Assembly: GCA_964633285.1 (NCBI GenBank)
Contig: CAZWGA010000001.1
Span: 62,001 to 126,000 of the forward strand
Length of the DNA stretch: 64,000 bases
Reading direction: 5' to 3'
DNA from: 20CM-2-55-15 sp964633285
GTDB taxonomy: Bacteria; Acidobacteriota; Terriglobia; 20CM-2-55-15
Shown here: piece by piece, positions 25,060 through 34,193 of the stretch
How positions within the stretch are numbered: position 1 is the stretch's first letter
Layout of the letters: each line of letters starts with the position of its first letter
The notes under the pieces: generated by a model
Told to the model about the DNA's origin: nothing
The model's input: the letters and a program-made list of their open reading frames with translations, nothing else
Databases searched by the model: none
Position numbers and translations under genes: made by a program

Positions 25060-26223
25060 TCAAACTTTCTTGTAGTGCGGAGAGATCTCACGCAAACGTT
25101 CCACGATTCCCGGCAACACACTCAACACATAATCCACGTCTGCGTCGGTTGTCATTGAACTCAGGCTGAATCGCAAGCTGCCGTGCGCTTCGTCCGGAGT
25201 TTTTCCAATGGCGGTCAATACGTGAGAAGGTTCAAGCGATCCGGAGGAACAAGCCGAACCGGTGGATACGGCGACGCCCTTCAGATCGAGCGAGATCACG
25301 AGGCCTTCGCCTTCCGCGAAATCCACCATGACGTTCGATGTGTTGGGCAATCGTGGCGCGTTTTCCGAATTGACATGAATCCGTTCGATTCGAGATTTCA
25401 AGCCGGACTCCAGCCTGTCGCGCAACTCACGCACTCGGGGCATTTCAGCCGCTAAACCTTCGCGTGCCAACCGGGCCGCTTCGCCGAAACCCACAATGCC
25501 GGCCACATTCTCGGTGCCCGATCGGCGGTTCCTCTCGTGGCCGCCTCCAGTCATCAGGGGTTTCAGCATTGTTCCTTTCCTGACGAACAAAGCCCCAACG
25601 CCCTTCGGGCCATGAATTTTGTGCGCCGAAATCGAATAGAGATCCACTCCCAGAGCTTTGACATCGACAGGGATCTTTCCGGTTGCCTGGACGCCATCGG
25701 AATGGAAATACACATCCGCCTCCGCGGCGATCCTGCCGATTTCCTCAACAGGCTGCACGGTTCCGATCTCGTTGTTCGCATGCATGATTGAAATCAGAAT
25801 CGTGCCTGGCCGCAGCGCGTTGCGCACTTGTTCGGGATCGACGAGGCCTTCGCGCGATACCGGGAGCCACGTGATTTCAAATCCCTGTTTCTCGAGGTCC
25901 CTGCAGGTGTGCATGACAGCATGATGTTCGATTCGAGATGTGATGATGTGCCGGCCCTTTTCCTTTTGAGATTCGGCAATGCCTCGAACCGCAAAGTTGT
26001 CCGCTTCCGTTCCCCCGCTCAGAAACACAATTTCGGAAGTTTCTGCGTTGATCAGCCCGGCGACGTGCTTTCGGGCGTCATCAATCAATGTTTTCGCATG
26101 TTGCCCAAACCAGTGAATGGACGAAGCATTTCCGAAATGATCCGTAAACACCGGTATCATCGCGGCCACAACCTCTGGCCGCATCGGAGTCGTTGCGTTA
26201 CTATCGAGATACACACGCTGCAT
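25060..26223 (-). CDS. iscS: Cysteine desulfurase, IscS/NifS type
   Basis: A 387-residue PLP enzyme that takes sulfur from cysteine. The sequence starts YLDSNATTPM and shows SGGTEADN (69-76), Lys202 in SAHKIHGPKG as PLP lysine, RSGTENV, and the active-site Cys325 in STGSACSSG. The group I loop length and the following iscU and mnmA support a role in Fe-S assembly and tRNA thiolation; it might also deliver selenium. Divergent from the SAM hydroxide adenosyltransferase gene with a 26-base gap. Confidence 0.92.
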   Translation of the reverse strand: MQRVYLDSNATTPMRPEVVAAMIPVFTDHFGNASSIHWFGQHAKTLIDDARKHVAGLINAETSEIVFLSGGTEADNFAVRGIAESQKEKGRHIITSRIEHHAVMHTCRDLEKQGFEITWLPVSREGLVDPEQVRNALRPGTILISIMHANNEIGTVQPVEEIGRIAAEADVYFHSDGVQATGKIPVDVKALGVDLYSISAHKIHGPKGVGALFVRKGTMLKPLMTGGGHERNRRSGTENVAGIVGFGEAARLAREGLAAEMPRVRELRDRLESGLKSRIERIHVNSENAPRLPNTSNVMVDFAEGEGLVISLDLKGVAVSTGSACSSGSLEPSHVLTAIGKTPDEAHGSLRFSLSSMTTDADVDYVLSVLPGIVERLREISPHYKKV

Positions 26224-26249
26224 ATGCTTATGGTCGCCGCGCGAACGGA

Positions 26250-27038
26250 ATGATTATAACGCTCACCACAGACTTTGGCCTTGAAGATCCCTTCGTTGGA
26301 ATCATGAAAGGAGTGATTCTCGGCATCGCTCCCGAAGCTCAACTCGTAGACATCACGCATGAAATCCATTCATACGACATTCTTGAAGCGGCCTTCGTGG
26401 TGGATTCTATCTATCGGTACTTTCCGCCAGGGACCGTACACGTCGTGGTGGTCGATCCTGGGGTGGGATCGGCGCGGCGTCCCATGGCTGCAGCCGCAGA
26501 GGGACAGTTCTTTGTCGCGCCCGACAATGGGGTTCTCTCTCCTGTTTTGCATACAGATCGGTCCGCGGCCGTTCCCCAGGTTTATCGCATCACGAACGAA
26601 AGCCTTTTTCTGGATTCGGTCAGCCGCACATTTCATGGGCGTGACATATTTGCGCCTGTCGCCGCGCACCTGGCAAGAGGTACTCCCATCGAATCTGTCG
26701 GGCCGCGCATTCTTGATTTCGCAATCAGAGCTTTCCCGAGACCTCGGCCACAAGGGGACAAACTCGTTGGAATCGTTCTCCGAATCGACAAATTCGGCAA
26801 CATCATTACGAACTTCAGGCGCGAGCACCTTCGAAAGGATTTCACGATCCGCATTGCCGGTCTCTCCATAACGCGGCTCTGTGACAGTTTTTCCGAAGCA
26901 GAACCGGGTGAGTTCTTCGCGATCGAGGGAAGCGCGGGCTACATTGAGCTTGCTTTAAATCAGGGATCGGCGGCAGAGCGCTTGAATGTCGGTCTTGGCA
27001 ACGAAATCGAGGTAGAAAGTGATTCCGCAAATCAATAA
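26250..27038 (+). CDS. SAM hydroxide adenosyltransferase (DUF62 family)
   Basis: A 262-residue member of the fluorinase/chlorinase-like family that splits S-adenosylmethionine to adenosine and methionine with water. The N-terminal half starts IITLTTDFGLEDPFVG and has HVVVVDPGVGSARR and APDNGVL. The C-terminal half has IDKFGNIITNF and EPGEFFAIEGSAGYIELA. Start ATG 26250 is chosen because MIITLTTDFG is the family start; the earlier frame from 26193 overlaps the iscS start. The halogenase-specific loop is not evident. Gene context gives no further clue. Confidence 0.87.
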   Translation: MIITLTTDFGLEDPFVGIMKGVILGIAPEAQLVDITHEIHSYDILEAAFVVDSIYRYFPPGTVHVVVVDPGVGSARRPMAAAAEGQFFVAPDNGVLSPVLHTDRSAAVPQVYRITNESLFLDSVSRTFHGRDIFAPVAAHLARGTPIESVGPRILDFAIRAFPRPRPQGDKLVGIVLRIDKFGNIITNFRREHLRKDFTIRIAGLSITRLCDSFSEAEPGEFFAIEGSAGYIELALNQGSAAERLNVGLGNEIEVESDSANQ

Positions 27039-27090
27039 AATGCGCATTTGCGTTTCACAAAGCTACGGAAGACGAGGATAACGACAAAGA

Positions 27091-28206
27091 ATGAAAGCGG
27101 GACTGGAAGACGTTATAGCAGGCGAATCTGGAATTTGTTACATCGATGGTGACAAAGGAATCCTCGCCTATCGCGGATACAGCATTCACGAGCTTGCCAC
27201 GAACTGTACATTCGAAGAAACCTGTCATCTTTTATGGTTCGGAAGGTTGCCTAAACAGGCAGAGCTTGACGATACATTGAAGAAACTGGTTGCGGCGCGA
27301 ACGATCCCTCACCAGGTCATCGATGCGTTGAAGGCATTGCCGAAGAAAGCGTTGCCGATGGAGGCATTGCGCACGGCCCTGTCCATGTTGTCCATGTACG
27401 ATGCAGAGGCGGAGGACATGTCTCCGGAAGCCAACCTCAGAAAGGCAATCCGGCTGACCGCTCAGATTCCGGTCATTGTGACGGCTTTCGATCGGATTCG
27501 GAACGGAAAGGAGCCCGTGTCACCGCGAGCCGACCTCAGTCATGCGGCAAATTATTCATACATGCTGAATGGCACAGAGCCGAACGACACCATGATCCGC
27601 GCTTTGGATATCGCCTTGATCCTTCATGCCGACCACGAACTCAACGCTTCCACATTTGCGGGACGCGTTACTGCGGCTACGCTCTCCGATATCTATTCCG
27701 CGGTCACGTCCGCCATCGGCGCGTTGAAAGGCCCGCTCCATGGCGGCGCAAACGAAGCTGTGATGAGAATGCTTCAGCAGATCGGCGATGTATCCAAAGT
27801 CGACACCTACGTGCACGACGTGTTCGCCGCCAAGAAAAAGATTCCCGGTTTCGGACATCGCGTTTATCACACGGAAGACCCGCGGGCCACTCACCTGCGC
27901 CGTATGTCGAAGGAAGCCTGCGAGCGCGCCGGCCAATCGAAGTGGTACGAAATGTCGATACGGATTGAAGAACTCGTGAAGGCAGAGAAGAAACTGAACC
28001 CCAATGTCGATTTCTATTCGGCGAGCACATATCACGTGATCGGGATGCCCATCGATTTGTTTACACCGTTCTTTGCCATCAGCCGTATGTCGGGCTGGAC
28101 CGCCCATATTCTGGAACAATATTCCAATAATCGCCTGATACGTCCGCGCGCCGAATACATTGGTCCCGAGCCAAACTTGAAATGGGTACCGATTCAGCAA
28201 AGGTAA
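27091..28206 (+). CDS. gltA: Citrate synthase
   Basis: A 371-residue enzyme of the short bacterial/archaeal type that condenses oxaloacetate and acetyl-CoA. The catalytic His, His and Asp are in HADHELNAS, GPLHGGAN and NVDFYSA, with GFGHRVY between them. The short length resembles the dimeric type shared with 2-methylcitrate synthases; no prp genes are adjacent, so citrate synthase is favoured. GAGGA lies before the ATG. Its 3' end overlaps the next gene by up to 25 bases. Confidence 0.92.
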   Translation: MKAGLEDVIAGESGICYIDGDKGILAYRGYSIHELATNCTFEETCHLLWFGRLPKQAELDDTLKKLVAARTIPHQVIDALKALPKKALPMEALRTALSMLSMYDAEAEDMSPEANLRKAIRLTAQIPVIVTAFDRIRNGKEPVSPRADLSHAANYSYMLNGTEPNDTMIRALDIALILHADHELNASTFAGRVTAATLSDIYSAVTSAIGALKGPLHGGANEAVMRMLQQIGDVSKVDTYVHDVFAAKKKIPGFGHRVYHTEDPRATHLRRMSKEACERAGQSKWYEMSIRIEELVKAEKKLNPNVDFYSASTYHVIGMPIDLFTPFFAISRMSGWTAHILEQYSNNRLIRPRAEYIGPEPNLKWVPIQQR

Positions 28207-29519
28207 GGAATTTTTCTTTGGTCAAGGGCGAACGGCCCACCGTGCAGGATTCCCCCAACCCCGAAACCCGCCGGTGGGAAATTCGCGTCGATACCTGGGC
28301 CCGAAAACTGATTGTGATCCTGATTGTGCTGTCGGCGTCGGGAGTATTGGTCTACAGGACGTGGTGGTTGTTCATGGGGGCCTGGATCACTCGCAATCCA
28401 CCTATTACCAATCCGGCCATCTATGAACAGGCGATCAAATACGATCCTCAGAACGCCGACTACCATTTCGCACTGGCTCAAATTTACAACTACTCGACTC
28501 AGTATTTGAACATCCCGCGCGCCGGGGAAGAATACAACGCCGCCGTGCGCTTGAATCCCGACCGTTCGCAGCATTGGCTGGAGTTGTCGAAGTATTACGA
28601 ACAATTAAGGGATGTGGAAGGCAGCAAGAATGCCATGAGGACGGCGCTGGAGAAGGATCCGAATTTTGCCCAGACGCATTGGGCAGCCGCGAATCTTTAT
28701 ATCCGGCTGAACGATCTCAAGGCTGCAGATTTTGAATTGCGGCGAACTGCCGACCTGGACATTAACTATGTGGCTGAGGTTCTGGATCTGGTCTGGCGTT
28801 TTTATGAAGATCCGGATCGCATCATGTCCACTCATGTTCCGAATACAAAGGACTGCGACCTGGCGGCGCTGGATTATTTTGTCGGAAGAAAGAGCGAGCG
28901 TGGAACCGCTCTCGCGTGGGCGAAGCTTAAAACATTTGAAACAAAGCGGCTCGAGCGTTTCAATTACACGGATTATCTGGTTGAGATTGGAAAACCTCAC
29001 GAAGCGTGGAGCGTTTTCTCACATCCCGCGATCGGGGACGCCAGTCCTGCCGGCGTAGCCGCGGACAACCTTATTTATAACCCGAGCTTTGAAACAGAGC
29101 CCTCCAATGGGGGCTTCGACTGGCGTATCACGCCAAACGATCACGCGGAACTTCACCGCGATGTCTCAACGGCGAAAGACGGGCTGGCCTCTTTTCTTGT
29201 GACCTTCGACGGCAAGGAGAATCTCAATTACGCCGATTTCTGGCATTGGATACCCGTGACGAAGGGGCAAAGTTACGAACTCAGTTTCTGGATGAAAACA
29301 GAGGCCATCTCCAGCACTGAAGGAGTATTTATCGATGTCGATGGCCAGTCTTCCGAAAAGCAGATCGGCAGTACGTATTGGCAACAATTGAAAATCCGGT
29401 TTAAGGCAGCATCCGATCTGGCGACCATCCGTCTCAAACGCATTCCCTCGAAAAAGTTCGACAACCTGCTGAAGGGGAAAGTCTGGCTGGACGGGTTCAA
29501 CGTCACTGCTGTACGCTAA
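28182..29519 (+). CDS. Membrane-anchored TPR protein with C-terminal carbohydrate-binding-like domain
   Basis: A 445-residue protein. One membrane span lies near residues 40-60 (LIVILIVLSASGVLVY). TPR-like repeats follow at about 85-200 (PQNADYHFALAQIYNY, PDRSQHWLELSKYYEQL, PNFAQTHWAAANLYIRL). The C-terminal part (about 295-445) looks like a jelly-roll carbohydrate-binding module (YNPSFETEPSNGGFDWR, SYELSFWMKTE, VWLDGFNV). The ATG at 28182 lies inside gltA; a TTG at 28218 with AAGGA upstream is a good alternative. It sits just before the polysaccharide regulators and may take part in assembly or export of the polymer. Confidence 0.7.
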   Translation: MGTDSAKVRNFSLVKGERPTVQDSPNPETRRWEIRVDTWARKLIVILIVLSASGVLVYRTWWLFMGAWITRNPPITNPAIYEQAIKYDPQNADYHFALAQIYNYSTQYLNIPRAGEEYNAAVRLNPDRSQHWLELSKYYEQLRDVEGSKNAMRTALEKDPNFAQTHWAAANLYIRLNDLKAADFELRRTADLDINYVAEVLDLVWRFYEDPDRIMSTHVPNTKDCDLAALDYFVGRKSERGTALAWAKLKTFETKRLERFNYTDYLVEIGKPHEAWSVFSHPAIGDASPAGVAADNLIYNPSFETEPSNGGFDWRITPNDHAELHRDVSTAKDGLASFLVTFDGKENLNYADFWHWIPVTKGQSYELSFWMKTEAISSTEGVFIDVDGQSSEKQIGSTYWQQLKIRFKAASDLATIRLKRIPSKKFDNLLKGKVWLDGFNVTAVR

Positions 29520-29530
29520 AAGCCGGCTGG

Positions 29531-30037
29531 ATGCCACGAAGTTATATGTCGGATTGGTACGCTCTGTACACACGCCCGCGCCACGAAAGACAGGTTTTTC
29601 ACGAACTGTCGAGCAAAAGCATTTCGGCATTTCTCCCGACATACAAGGTCCGCCGCCGGTGGAGCGACCGGTACAAGGTGATCGAAGAGCCCCTCTTCAA
29701 AAACTACATCTTTGTCAACGTCGACTACGACGGCCGTTATCGCGATACGCTTCGTCCTTATGGCGCTGTGGCTTTTGTAATGTTCGACGGCAAGCCCGCA
29801 CAGATTCCCGAACACGAGATCGATTCGATCCGGCGATTGATTACATCGGAGTTGCCCTACAATCCGCATCCGTACCTGAAAATTGGACGGCGCGTTCGCG
29901 TTCGTTCAGGGCCTCTTGCCGGATGCGAAGGCATCCTGACTCGAAAGAAAGGACTGGCGCGCCTCGTGCTGAGTGTCAATCTTCTTCAACAATCGGTCAG
30001 CGCTGAAGTCGACGCAGATTGCATTGAACCCGCATGA
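29531..30037 (+). CDS. NusG-family transcription antiterminator (RfaH/UpxY/LoaP-like)
   Basis: A 168-residue NusG paralogue. The NGN domain (WYALYTRPRHERQV, LPTYKVRRRW, EPLFKNYIFV) is followed by a KOW domain (GRRVRVRSGPLAGCEGIL). Such paralogues load on RNA polymerase at long polysaccharide operons and prevent early termination. ATG at 29546 (MSDWYALY) is an equally good start. It overlaps cpsB by 4 bases and stands at the left edge of the polysaccharide locus, which makes that locus its likely target. No ops-like recruiting site was identified. Confidence 0.87.
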   Translation: MPRSYMSDWYALYTRPRHERQVFHELSSKSISAFLPTYKVRRRWSDRYKVIEEPLFKNYIFVNVDYDGRYRDTLRPYGAVAFVMFDGKPAQIPEHEIDSIRRLITSELPYNPHPYLKIGRRVRVRSGPLAGCEGILTRKKGLARLVLSVNLLQQSVSAEVDADCIEPA

Positions 30038-30819
30038 TTGACATTCATTCTCACATCATGCCCGAGATCGATGACGGCGCTCGTACGGTTGAAGAAGCGG
30101 TGGAAATGGCGCGCATTGCGGCCGACGACGGCATCGAGCAGATGGTTTCGACTCCGCACATGTTCAACGGCATTTCATCGAATCCCGAACCTTCGGAAAT
30201 CTTCGAGAGAGTGGCCGCCTTGAACGAAGCCATACGCGATCCACGCATTCGAATTCTTCCTGGAAACGAAGTCCACGTATCGCACGAGATCGCCGAGCAG
30301 GCGAAAACGAATCGTGTGACAAAAATCAACAACGCCAATTACATGCTTGTCGAATTTCCGCAATTGCTTGTTCCGATCGGCGCGGACGAAGTGTTCTACA
30401 AATTGCAACTTCACGGAATCACTCCCATCCTGGTTCATCCCGAACGTAACTCTCAAATTCAGATGCGCCCTTCCGTTATCGCCGACTATGTCGGAAGAGG
30501 CGTCCTGATTCAGGTGACCGCCATGAGCGTTACCGGAGAATTTGGATCCGCGGCTCGAAACTGCGCGGAGTCCCTGCTTCGGCATAACTGTGTTCACTTT
30601 CTCGCGACGGATGCGCATCGTCCCAAACAGCGGCCGCCGATACTCAGCAAGGGGAGGGATGCTGCCGCTGCAATTATCGGCGTGGATCAGGCCAGGGCGC
30701 TTGTCGAAAACAATCCGCGGGCAGTGATCGAAGGGAAGCCCGTTCACGCCGGGCCGGCGATTCCTTTCGGAGCGATGCAGAAGAGTAGGCCGTCTTTCTT
30801 ATCGAGATTCTTCAGGTAA
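30034..30819 (+). CDS. PHP-type tyrosine-protein phosphatase, CpsB/YwqE family
   Basis: A 261-residue metal-dependent phosphatase that removes phosphate from tyrosine kinases controlling capsule chain length. PHP motifs are IDIHSHIMPEIDDGA at the N-terminus, STPH, LVHPERN and LATDAHR. No tyrosine kinase gene is in the window. It overlaps the antiterminator gene by 4 bases. Its last 21 bases overlap the convergent fcl gene, so the transcript must end inside or run antisense into fcl. Confidence 0.87.
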   Translation: MIDIHSHIMPEIDDGARTVEEAVEMARIAADDGIEQMVSTPHMFNGISSNPEPSEIFERVAALNEAIRDPRIRILPGNEVHVSHEIAEQAKTNRVTKINNANYMLVEFPQLLVPIGADEVFYKLQLHGITPILVHPERNSQIQMRPSVIADYVGRGVLIQVTAMSVTGEFGSAARNCAESLLRHNCVHFLATDAHRPKQRPPILSKGRDAAAAIIGVDQARALVENNPRAVIEGKPVHAGPAIPFGAMQKSRPSFLSRFFR

Positions 30820-31752
30820 AGTTTGTCCAAGCCACCAGTCGATGGTTTTCGCCAATCCTTCCTCGAGCGGTGTGTCCGCATGAAACCCGAAAAGTTGAAG
30901 CGCTTTCGAAGTGTCAAGAACGCGGCGAGGCTGGCCGTCCGGCCTGGCGGGATCCCAGACAATCCGGCCGTTGAAGCCGGTCAATCGGGCAATGAGAGCG
31001 CCCAGATCTTTGATGGAGATTTCCTTCGACGTTCCGAGGTTCACGGGTTCGCTGCCATCGTAACGTTCTGCGGCAAGCACGATCCCCTCTGCCGCGTCCG
31101 CGACGTATAAAAACTCCCGCGTTGCGTTGCCGGATCCCCACAACACAATTTCGTTTGCCCCGCGGCCGGCGGCTTCAACACATTTGCGGATAATTGCAGG
31201 AATCACATGAGAGGACTCGAGATCAAAATTGTCGCGAGGGCCATACAGGTTGGCTGGAAGCAGATAAATCGCATTGAAGCCGTACTGCTGCCGGTAGGTC
31301 TGAGCCTGCACGAGAAGCATTTTCTTCGCGAGCCCGTATGGCGCATTGGTCTCTTCCGGATATCCATTCCATAAATCATCTTCCCTGAACGGGACCGGCG
31401 TGAATTTCGGATATGCGCAAACGGTTCCGACAGCGACGAACTTATCGACGCCGTTCAAGCGGCTCACGTCCATCAACTGCGCGCCCATCATCAGATTGTC
31501 GAATAAAAAGGTTCCGGCATTCACCTGGTTTGCGCCGATGCCGCCCACACGCGCGGCGAGATGGATGATGACATTCGGTTGTGTGTCGTTGACAAGTCGG
31601 ACGACATCGCCGTGCCGGACGAGATCGTATTGATCGCGCCGGGGAACGAAGATGTCCGCGCACTCGCAGCTTTTCAGTTTCTCGACGACATGCGAGCCAA
31701 GAAAACCGGCGCCTCCCGTGACGAGGACTCTCTTGCCCGCCCAGAAATTCAT
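30799..31752 (-). CDS. fcl: GDP-L-fucose synthase
   Basis: A 317-residue SDR epimerase/reductase that turns GDP-4-keto-6-deoxymannose into GDP-L-fucose. The NADP site is TGGAGFLGS (12-20), Ser/Thr in GTVCAYPK, and the catalytic pair Tyr139-Lys143 in APYGLAKK. The blocks LAARVGGI and YGPRDNFD are diagnostic. It follows gmd with a 4-base overlap, completing the two-step GDP-fucose route, and is the last gene of a five-gene reverse-strand operon. Confidence 0.92.
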   Translation of the reverse strand: MNFWAGKRVLVTGGAGFLGSHVVEKLKSCECADIFVPRRDQYDLVRHGDVVRLVNDTQPNVIIHLAARVGGIGANQVNAGTFLFDNLMMGAQLMDVSRLNGVDKFVAVGTVCAYPKFTPVPFREDDLWNGYPEETNAPYGLAKKMLLVQAQTYRQQYGFNAIYLLPANLYGPRDNFDLESSHVIPAIIRKCVEAAGRGANEIVLWGSGNATREFLYVADAAEGIVLAAERYDGSEPVNLGTSKEISIKDLGALIARLTGFNGRIVWDPARPDGQPRRVLDTSKALQLFGFHADTPLEEGLAKTIDWWLGQTLPEESR

Positions 31753-32732
31753 GGCCGGTGACGCTCGGCAGACAAATCTGAATCCACCATCATGCGAACC
31801 AGTTCGGGAAAACGGACTTTTGGGTTCCAGCCCAGAATCCGCCGGGCCTTCGATGGGTCACCTTGAAGTACATCGACTTCAGTCGGGCGGTAATAGCGGG
31901 GATCGATCTCGACGTATTTCCGCCAGTCGAGTTCGAGATAGCCGAATGCCTCGGCGAGGAGATCACGGACGGAATGCGTTTCGCCGGTTGCGATGACGTA
32001 GTCATCGGCGTGGGAATGCTGCATCATCATCCACATCGCTTCGACATAATCGCCTGCGTATCCCCAGTCGCGCATCGCATCGAGATTGCCAAGAAAAATT
32101 TTTTCCTGTTTTCCAAGGCGAATGCGGGCGGCAGCCTTGGTTATTTTCCGCGAAACAAACGTCTCACCGCGGCGCGGCGATTCATGATTGAAGAGAATTC
32201 CGTTGCATGCGAACAGGCCGTAAGCTTCGCGGTAGTTCGCGGTCATCCAATGCGCGTACACCTTCGCAGCCGCGTAAGGGCTCCGGGGCAGAAAAGACGA
32301 ATGTTCGTCCTGCGGCGGCGGCGCCGAACCGAACATCTCGCTGCTGGACGCGTTATAGAATTTGGTTTGAATTCCCATCTCGCGAATCGCTTCCAGCAGG
32401 CGCACGGTGCCAAGCCCCGTAATATCGCCTGTGTATTCCGGAATGTCGAAACTCACGCGTACGTGGCTCTGCGCTCCAAGATGATAGATTTCCTCGGGCC
32501 TCGTTGTGCGGATCAGCCGGTTCAGCGAACTCGCATCGTTCAAGTCGCCATAGACGAGTTTCAGCCTGGGATCGGGGTCGTGTGGATCCTGATAGATGTG
32601 ATCGATGCGGCCGGTATTAAACGAACTCGATCGCCGGATCACGCCGTAGACTTCGTAGCCCTTCGATAGAAGAAGCTCGGCCAGGTACGATCCGTCCTGG
32701 CCGGTAATGCCGGTGATGAGAGCTGTTTTCAA
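31749..32732 (-). CDS. gmd: GDP-mannose 4,6-dehydratase
   Basis: A 327-residue SDR dehydratase making GDP-4-keto-6-deoxymannose. Motifs: ALITGITGQDGSYLAE at the N-terminus, GVIRRSSSFNTGRI, GAQSHVRVSF, SSSEMFG, and Tyr-Lys in SPYAAAKVYAH, with FNHESPRRGETFV. The start codon is TTG, one base after the matrixin stop, so it is read from the same message as the exported proteins upstream. It feeds fcl. Confidence 0.94.
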   Translation of the reverse strand: MKTALITGITGQDGSYLAELLLSKGYEVYGVIRRSSSFNTGRIDHIYQDPHDPDPRLKLVYGDLNDASSLNRLIRTTRPEEIYHLGAQSHVRVSFDIPEYTGDITGLGTVRLLEAIREMGIQTKFYNASSSEMFGSAPPPQDEHSSFLPRSPYAAAKVYAHWMTANYREAYGLFACNGILFNHESPRRGETFVSRKITKAAARIRLGKQEKIFLGNLDAMRDWGYAGDYVEAMWMMMQHSHADDYVIATGETHSVRDLLAEAFGYLELDWRKYVEIDPRYYRPTEVDVLQGDPSKARRILGWNPKVRFPELVRMMVDSDLSAERHRP

Positions 32733-32733
32733 C

Positions 32734-33666
32734 CTACCTGTATCTTGTCGTGAAACTGGTGTTCACAACATTATCGGGATAGATGTTTGCCGGCCCCGGA
32801 TTGATGTTGCCCTGGTTCTCGACGCCGGTGCGCCCGGATAGAGGCTCCGCGTAAACCGTGTACGCGCCTGCATCCAATCCTTCAATCGTGTACGCTCCGC
32901 TCGGATCAGTTATCACGCTTGCGACCGGCACGCCACTCGCATTCACCGCTACAACGATGGCGCCAAACACGCCGGCGTTGGCTGTTGTGCGCACGGTTCC
33001 TGAGATTTTTCCTTTCGCCGCAAAAGATGCCGCAGGATACACCGTGGAGATTCCGGCGATGTCATCCGCGGACAAGGTTCGCGGATACGTGAAACCGCGA
33101 TCCACAACCCAGAACATGGTTGATGACATGTTTGTGGCGTGATCCATTCCCAGGAAATGCCCGGCTTCATGAGTAGCGACCGATTGAAGATCCGCGTTGT
33201 TCCCAATACCCGTGGCATTCGTACTGAATTGTTCCGTGGGGTTAAAGAACATGTCCGCTTCCGTGATCGTGCCGTTGTCGAGGAAGCTCACAAACGTTTT
33301 TGCAAGAACGCCGGTGGGCAACGTTTGAAGCGCCGAGTTGCCGGGTACGGTGGTTATCACATTGAATCCATCGATTTTGACACCGAGCGATTTGTCGACG
33401 TCGGCGCCCTGAGTCAGGGAAACCGACGCTGTACTTGCCGATTGCCAAGCCTGAAAGCTCTGAACGATGATTTCGGCCTGCGTTCTCGATCCCGTTACGT
33501 TCGATCCCTGGGATGGATTCAGTTGCCATGTCACCGGAAACGATTTCCACTTCACTGTCAGAATCTGTCCATTTGTAAGCGTCTTGAAAGTGTCATAAGC
33601 GCGAATCGGGATTGAGACCAGAATGGCGCACACCATAAGAACTGCTGAAACACAAATCTTCTTCAT
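32734..33666 (-). CDS. Exported matrixin-type zinc metalloprotease
   Basis: A 310-residue protein with a signal peptide (residues 1-23, cleavage near IRA). The metzincin motif HEXXHXXGXXH is complete: His166, Glu167, His170, Gly173, His176, with a Met-turn at SSTMF (about 184). The C-terminal 95 residues (about 215-310) form a carboxypeptidase-regulatory-like beta domain (GKISGTVRTTANAGVFGA, DPSGAYTIEGLDAGAYTVYAEP). It would be secreted or periplasmic. It overlaps its upstream neighbour by 4 bases and is one base from gmd. Confidence 0.85.
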   Translation of the reverse strand: MKKICVSAVLMVCAILVSIPIRAYDTFKTLTNGQILTVKWKSFPVTWQLNPSQGSNVTGSRTQAEIIVQSFQAWQSASTASVSLTQGADVDKSLGVKIDGFNVITTVPGNSALQTLPTGVLAKTFVSFLDNGTITEADMFFNPTEQFSTNATGIGNNADLQSVATHEAGHFLGMDHATNMSSTMFWVVDRGFTYPRTLSADDIAGISTVYPAASFAAKGKISGTVRTTANAGVFGAIVVAVNASGVPVASVITDPSGAYTIEGLDAGAYTVYAEPLSGRTGVENQGNINPGPANIYPDNVVNTSFTTRYR

Positions 33667-34193
33667 TTCGCTAGCTCCCTGATTCTTGCTTTAAATGCAT
33701 CGAGCGGTACCTTCTGAACGCTCGGCGTCTCGGACATGCGTCCCGTTTTCGGATCGACGATGGTCGCTCCCGCTGAATTCGAGATCGCAAGGTTGTCGAC
33801 GAGATCGTACTTTCCCTGGCCGAGGCCCACGATATCGAACGTTCCGTTTGATTGATTCTGGAGGAAGACAATGACGCGGTCGCCCGCCTTGAACTGTGGC
33901 GTTCCGGAGACAGTCAAATTCAGCGCGCCTAGTTTCCCGCCAGGCTGTCTGATGAGCAGCGCCCGCCGTGGCGCTCCCTTGAAAGATTCATCCACGCGAA
34001 TCGACGCATAAGTAAAGATGAGGTCACTCTCCCAGCGCGCTTCGACGGACTCGACAGTGCCTTGCACTACCGAGTCTGACTTGGAGACCATCTCAGGCAA
34101 TTCCATCTTTCTCACGCTCGATGCGAGCGCCGGCACGGCAAGGACAAGCGCCGTCAGAATCATGAAGCTTCGATTACGTATTAGTGTGCTCAT
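33663..34193 (-). CDS. Small exported protein of unknown function
   Basis: A 176-residue protein with a signal peptide (hydrophobic residues 11-24, cleavage near ALA). The mature part is predicted beta-rich (DSVVQGTVESVEARWE, IFTYASIRVDESFKG, QFKAGDRVIVFLQ) and ends PLDAFKARIREL. I recall similar proteins beside matrixins but can name no function. It overlaps both neighbours by 4 bases, so it may be a partner, inhibitor or substrate of the metalloprotease. Confidence 0.65.
   Translation of the reverse strand: MSTLIRNRSFMILTALVLAVPALASSVRKMELPEMVSKSDSVVQGTVESVEARWESDLIFTYASIRVDESFKGAPRRALLIRQPGGKLGALNLTVSGTPQFKAGDRVIVFLQNQSNGTFDIVGLGQGKYDLVDNLAISNSAGATIVDPKTGRMSETPSVQKVPLDAFKARIRELAK

Noticed and set aside
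28182..28206. Frameshift between citrate synthase and the TPR gene
   Set aside because: Citrate synthase is full length with a normal C-terminus; the overlap is explained by an alternative TTG start at 28218.
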